A DNA stretch of 64,000 nt from Porphyrobacter sp. TH134 (GTDB taxonomy: Bacteria; Pseudomonadota; Alphaproteobacteria; Sphingomonadales; Sphingomonadaceae). The stretch lies in contig NZ_PKRO01000011.1 of the NCBI RefSeq assembly GCF_002855495.1, forward strand, positions 18,846-82,845. The letters are read 5' to 3'. The position numbers were made by a program, and so were the translations under genes. The notes below the pieces were generated by a model. The model did no database searches. It was given only the letters and a program-made list of their open reading frames with translations, and was not told the origin of the DNA. Positions 61,874-64,000 of the stretch are shown piece by piece. Every line of letters starts with the position of its first letter. Positions within the stretch are counted from its first letter, which is position 1.

Positions 61874-63250
61874 ATGACGCACTTTTTGAACAGCTTTCTC
61901 ACCGAATACGACGACACTCTTTCGTCTGATTCCTACATTGACCCCGTGGGCACTCTGATTATTTGGTCTGCATTTGGAAGACAAGTTTTTCGCAACCGGA
62001 TAAATTCAATCTCGAACGACGTTCGCAATTTCACGATCAACTTGTTTCATCACTACATGGTGAAAAAGCTGGTCGAGGATGATCGGGTCAAACTCAGCCC
62101 TTCGCTCCATCGCCAATACCAGAGTAAGGATAGCCTGAATTTCAAGCAAGCATGCCTGATTTTCCTTGAGAACGTCTTCGTATTTTCAATGCTTCGCCAC
62201 GAGAAAATACAAGACGTAGAAACGACCGGAATACTTGGCATATTAAATGCGCGGAGACTGTGGTCGAATGAAGATCGCCCTCCTGCACTAATCCTTACCC
62301 ATGAACCCGTCGGCCAAATCCTGATCCGGCAGCTCGGTCTCGGAGTCAGTGGTCGATATAAAACACCGCTAATGGAAATGGGCTTCTTCGATGGAAATTA
62401 TCACTATCACAAGCCAGCATATCAAAGCCGGTGGGCGGATGCCGAGAAACTGATAAATGGCGAACCGAAGAGCTCGCTCAGCAAGCTTGCTAGCAAGACA
62501 TATGAATTCCTAAAGGAAACCGTCTCCCGACCGATCCAAGGCGGGAAGCTTCCATTTAGTGATGTGTCTGCAGATCTAACTCGGGCATATGCTCGCGCAT
62601 TTGCCTCCCCTCAGGCAGTCGGAAGTTACGCGAAAGAGTTTTGGCTGACTCAGACAGAGCTCAATCAAGGTGCGGCCGGCGCGATTTTCCATGTTCTCGA
62701 AGAAACAGAAGATCTCTCGCCGCAAGAGGCTGTCGAGCGGGCGCTTGCACAGGATTTAGCGCCCGCAGAGAAGACCAAGCTGGAGCACATTGTGCACCTG
62801 GAGCCATTTCTAGCAGATTGCTCGCTGCTATTCACCCTCATGGCATCTCGGCGAACCCAATCAACCGGCGACGTCGCGAGCGCTTGGGCAAACTTCGGCC
62901 GAGACGCGACGCAATTGCCCCGCGTATCTAGTGCTGTTTCTGAGTACGCGGATCTGCCAGCCATAAAGGGCACGGAGGGGGCGAAGCGCCTCAGGCAGCT
63001 TCTCAGGGCAGCTAAGGCCAACGATCTCGACGGCCAAATTCGCGAAATGGCGATCTACCATAGCTCGGTAATGCAATCCCGTGGCCAGGTTTCATGGCTC
63101 AATGTCGGCAGCGACGGCACCATCAATGTCCATGCGCGGACGGTCTCTATGCCCGAGCCCAACAGCCGTGCGCCTGGTTCATGGCACAATAGCTATTATC
63201 TCCCTCAGTTCAGCAGCTTCGTGAATGGCCTGCGCGGAGCGGTTGTATGA
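61874..63250 (+). CDS. Protein of unknown function coupled to a PLD-family protein
   Basis: This encodes 458 residues. Base composition is clearly lower in GC than the core genome, which marks foreign origin. The N-terminal half is helical and partly hydrophobic (IIWSAFGRQVFRNRINSI; FNINLFHHYMVKK-like segment; CLIFLENVFVFSMLRHEK). The C-terminal half is rich in Ala and Glu, with AVERALAQDLAPAEKTKLEHIVHLEPFLADCSLLFTLMASR. No catalytic motif that I recognise is present. The stop overlaps the PLD gene start (ATGA), so the two products almost certainly work together. It may be an adaptor or sensor partner in a multi-gene defence module that continues beyond the window. Confidence 0.75.
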   Translation: MTHFLNSFLTEYDDTLSSDSYIDPVGTLIIWSAFGRQVFRNRINSISNDVRNFTINLFHHYMVKKLVEDDRVKLSPSLHRQYQSKDSLNFKQACLIFLENVFVFSMLRHEKIQDVETTGILGILNARRLWSNEDRPPALILTHEPVGQILIRQLGLGVSGRYKTPLMEMGFFDGNYHYHKPAYQSRWADAEKLINGEPKSSLSKLASKTYEFLKETVSRPIQGGKLPFSDVSADLTRAYARAFASPQAVGSYAKEFWLTQTELNQGAAGAIFHVLEETEDLSPQEAVERALAQDLAPAEKTKLEHIVHLEPFLADCSLLFTLMASRRTQSTGDVASAWANFGRDATQLPRVSSAVSEYADLPAIKGTEGAKRLRQLLRAAKANDLDGQIREMAIYHSSVMQSRGQVSWLNVGSDGTINVHARTVSMPEPNSRAPGSWHNSYYLPQFSSFVNGLRGAVV

Positions 63251-63972
63251 AACTCTTGCATGAATTGAAGCGCAAGGTGACCGGGATGGGGCCCCTGCGC
63301 CGAGCATGGTTCACCACATTTAACTTGGACATTGAGTTCTTCGAGACGTTTATTTTGCCCGCGGTGATCGGTAGTGAAAGTCCACGAAATCGGATCGAGT
63401 TCGAGCAGCTTCAGCAGGAGCTCACCGAAAAAGGTACTGACGTCAGGGTCTTTTGCGATCCGCGGTTCATCGACACCAATCGCATCAAAAGGACCTGTGT
63501 TCCCATACATGCTATCCGTCCCGATCGGTTGTCGGAGCGGTTCGGCGAGCGCAGCCTTTTCCATCCTAAAGTCATCTACCTTGAGGACGATAACGGTCGG
63601 CGAATGATCGGTGCGGGTAGCGCCAATTTAACGCTGTCCGGTTGGGGAAGAAATCTTGAAGCATTCGTTTTCCGCGAGGTCGAAAGCCTTGCCAATTATC
63701 GAGAAATCCGAACGTTTTTCAACGGACTTTGGGATGCGGCCGGCATTGAAGACGACGTAGGCAAACTTCGAGCGCGCCGAAAGGCAGCTAAGTCAAATGA
63801 GAAATGGCGCTTTGTCCATAGCCTCCAGGACCAATCATTCGCAGCGCAATTGCTTGGGGGCGCGGAGGTTTCAGACATCGTCGTGTGGTCGCCCTATCTG
63901 CCTCATGTTGAAGGACAGTTCACAGGAGCCGTAAGGCGACATCCAGCTTTACGAGGTGTCGCCTTGGCCTGA
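63247..63972 (+). CDS. Phospholipase D-like nuclease-family protein, possibly frameshifted near the window end
   Basis: This encodes 241 residues as read. After LRRAWFTTFNLDIEFFETFILPAV, a typical N-terminal strand-helix of PLD-family helicase partners, comes one HKD-type motif, LFHPKVIYLEDDNGRRMIGAGSANLTLSGWGRNLEA (His, Lys and the downstream Asn). Only one motif is present; active PLD nucleases need two, from a dimer or a second half. The frame stops at 63970-63972, but a neighbouring phase reads on after about 63935 with codons giving DIQLYEVSPWPDRFPGGW to the window edge. The gene may therefore be frameshifted, or the end may be a separate gene. Confidence 0.75.
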   Translation: MKLLHELKRKVTGMGPLRRAWFTTFNLDIEFFETFILPAVIGSESPRNRIEFEQLQQELTEKGTDVRVFCDPRFIDTNRIKRTCVPIHAIRPDRLSERFGERSLFHPKVIYLEDDNGRRMIGAGSANLTLSGWGRNLEAFVFREVESLANYREIRTFFNGLWDAAGIEDDVGKLRARRKAAKSNEKWRFVHSLQDQSFAAQLLGGAEVSDIVVWSPYLPHVEGQFTGAVRRHPALRGVALA

Positions 63973-64000
63973 TCGATTTCCCGGCGGATGGTCTTCCGGG

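Noticed and set aside
1..64000. CRISPR array or rRNA operon
   Set aside because: No regularly spaced direct repeats and no rRNA-like conserved blocks were seen on either strand.

Overview
The window looks like about 64 kb of a GC-rich alphaproteobacterial chromosome, most likely Sphingomonadales (Erythrobacteraceae-like). This rests on the gene order of the rpsB-tsf-pyrH-frr-uppS-cdsA-dxr-rseP-bamA-ompH-fabZ block, a large TonB-dependent receptor of the Xanthomonas/Caulobacter/sphingomonad type beside glycoside hydrolases, and general protein similarity. No database search was possible, so all names come from motifs, lengths and context.

Layout. 1-613: the 5' part of a Leu/Glu-type dehydrogenase and tRNA-His (both minus). 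1024-12571: a minus-strand core block for translation (rpsB, tsf, frr, rpmE), UMP kinase, undecaprenyl diphosphate, CDP-diacylglycerol and isoprenoid synthesis, site-2 protease, outer-membrane assembly and FabZ. 12861-15987: a small membrane protein, pssA-psd (phosphatidylethanolamine synthesis) and a long KAS III-like enzyme. 16000-21086: a LysR regulator divergent from dabB-dabA, an inorganic-carbon (bicarbonate-accumulating) system with all catalytic residues of DabA in place. 21269-25936: a TolC/HlyD/ABC-2 permease export operon with no ATPase gene beside it. 25996-26664: an unknown exported protein.

26826-48473 is a galactoside utilisation locus. A TonB receptor and a peptide-family ABC transporter probably bring in oligosaccharides. 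GH42 beta-galactosidase and GH36 alpha-galactosidase release galactose. An SSS-type symporter, galactose dehydrogenase, lactonase, IlvD/Edd dehydratase, KDGal kinase and KDPGal aldolase form a complete De Ley-Doudoroff route to pyruvate and glyceraldehyde 3-phosphate. A PhyH-type dioxygenase and a GntR/FCD regulator complete it. Three divergent promoter regions share an AT-rich operator-like sequence. A secreted alpha/beta-hydrolase (48496-49860) closes the region.

At about 50,285-50,380 the chromosome changes character: an MFS transporter gene is cut off after about 40 codons, followed by a 28-nt copy of a tRNA 3' end (tRNA-Tyr-like). I read this as the left end of a genomic island running past the right edge. 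The island (50,733-64,000) carries nucleases and immunity-like genes: two HNH nucleases with possible modified-base reader domains, an S24 repressor that has lost both catalytic residues, an IS110-family element with a structured RNA candidate, a phosphatase/ADP-ribosylglycohydrolase fusion, a GIY-YIG-like protein, a NYN-domain protein, a PD-(D/E)XK-like nuclease gene split by an IS5-family element, an M15-peptidase-like protein, and an unknown 458-residue protein coupled to a PLD-family protein. This island is the best place to look for an undescribed defence system.
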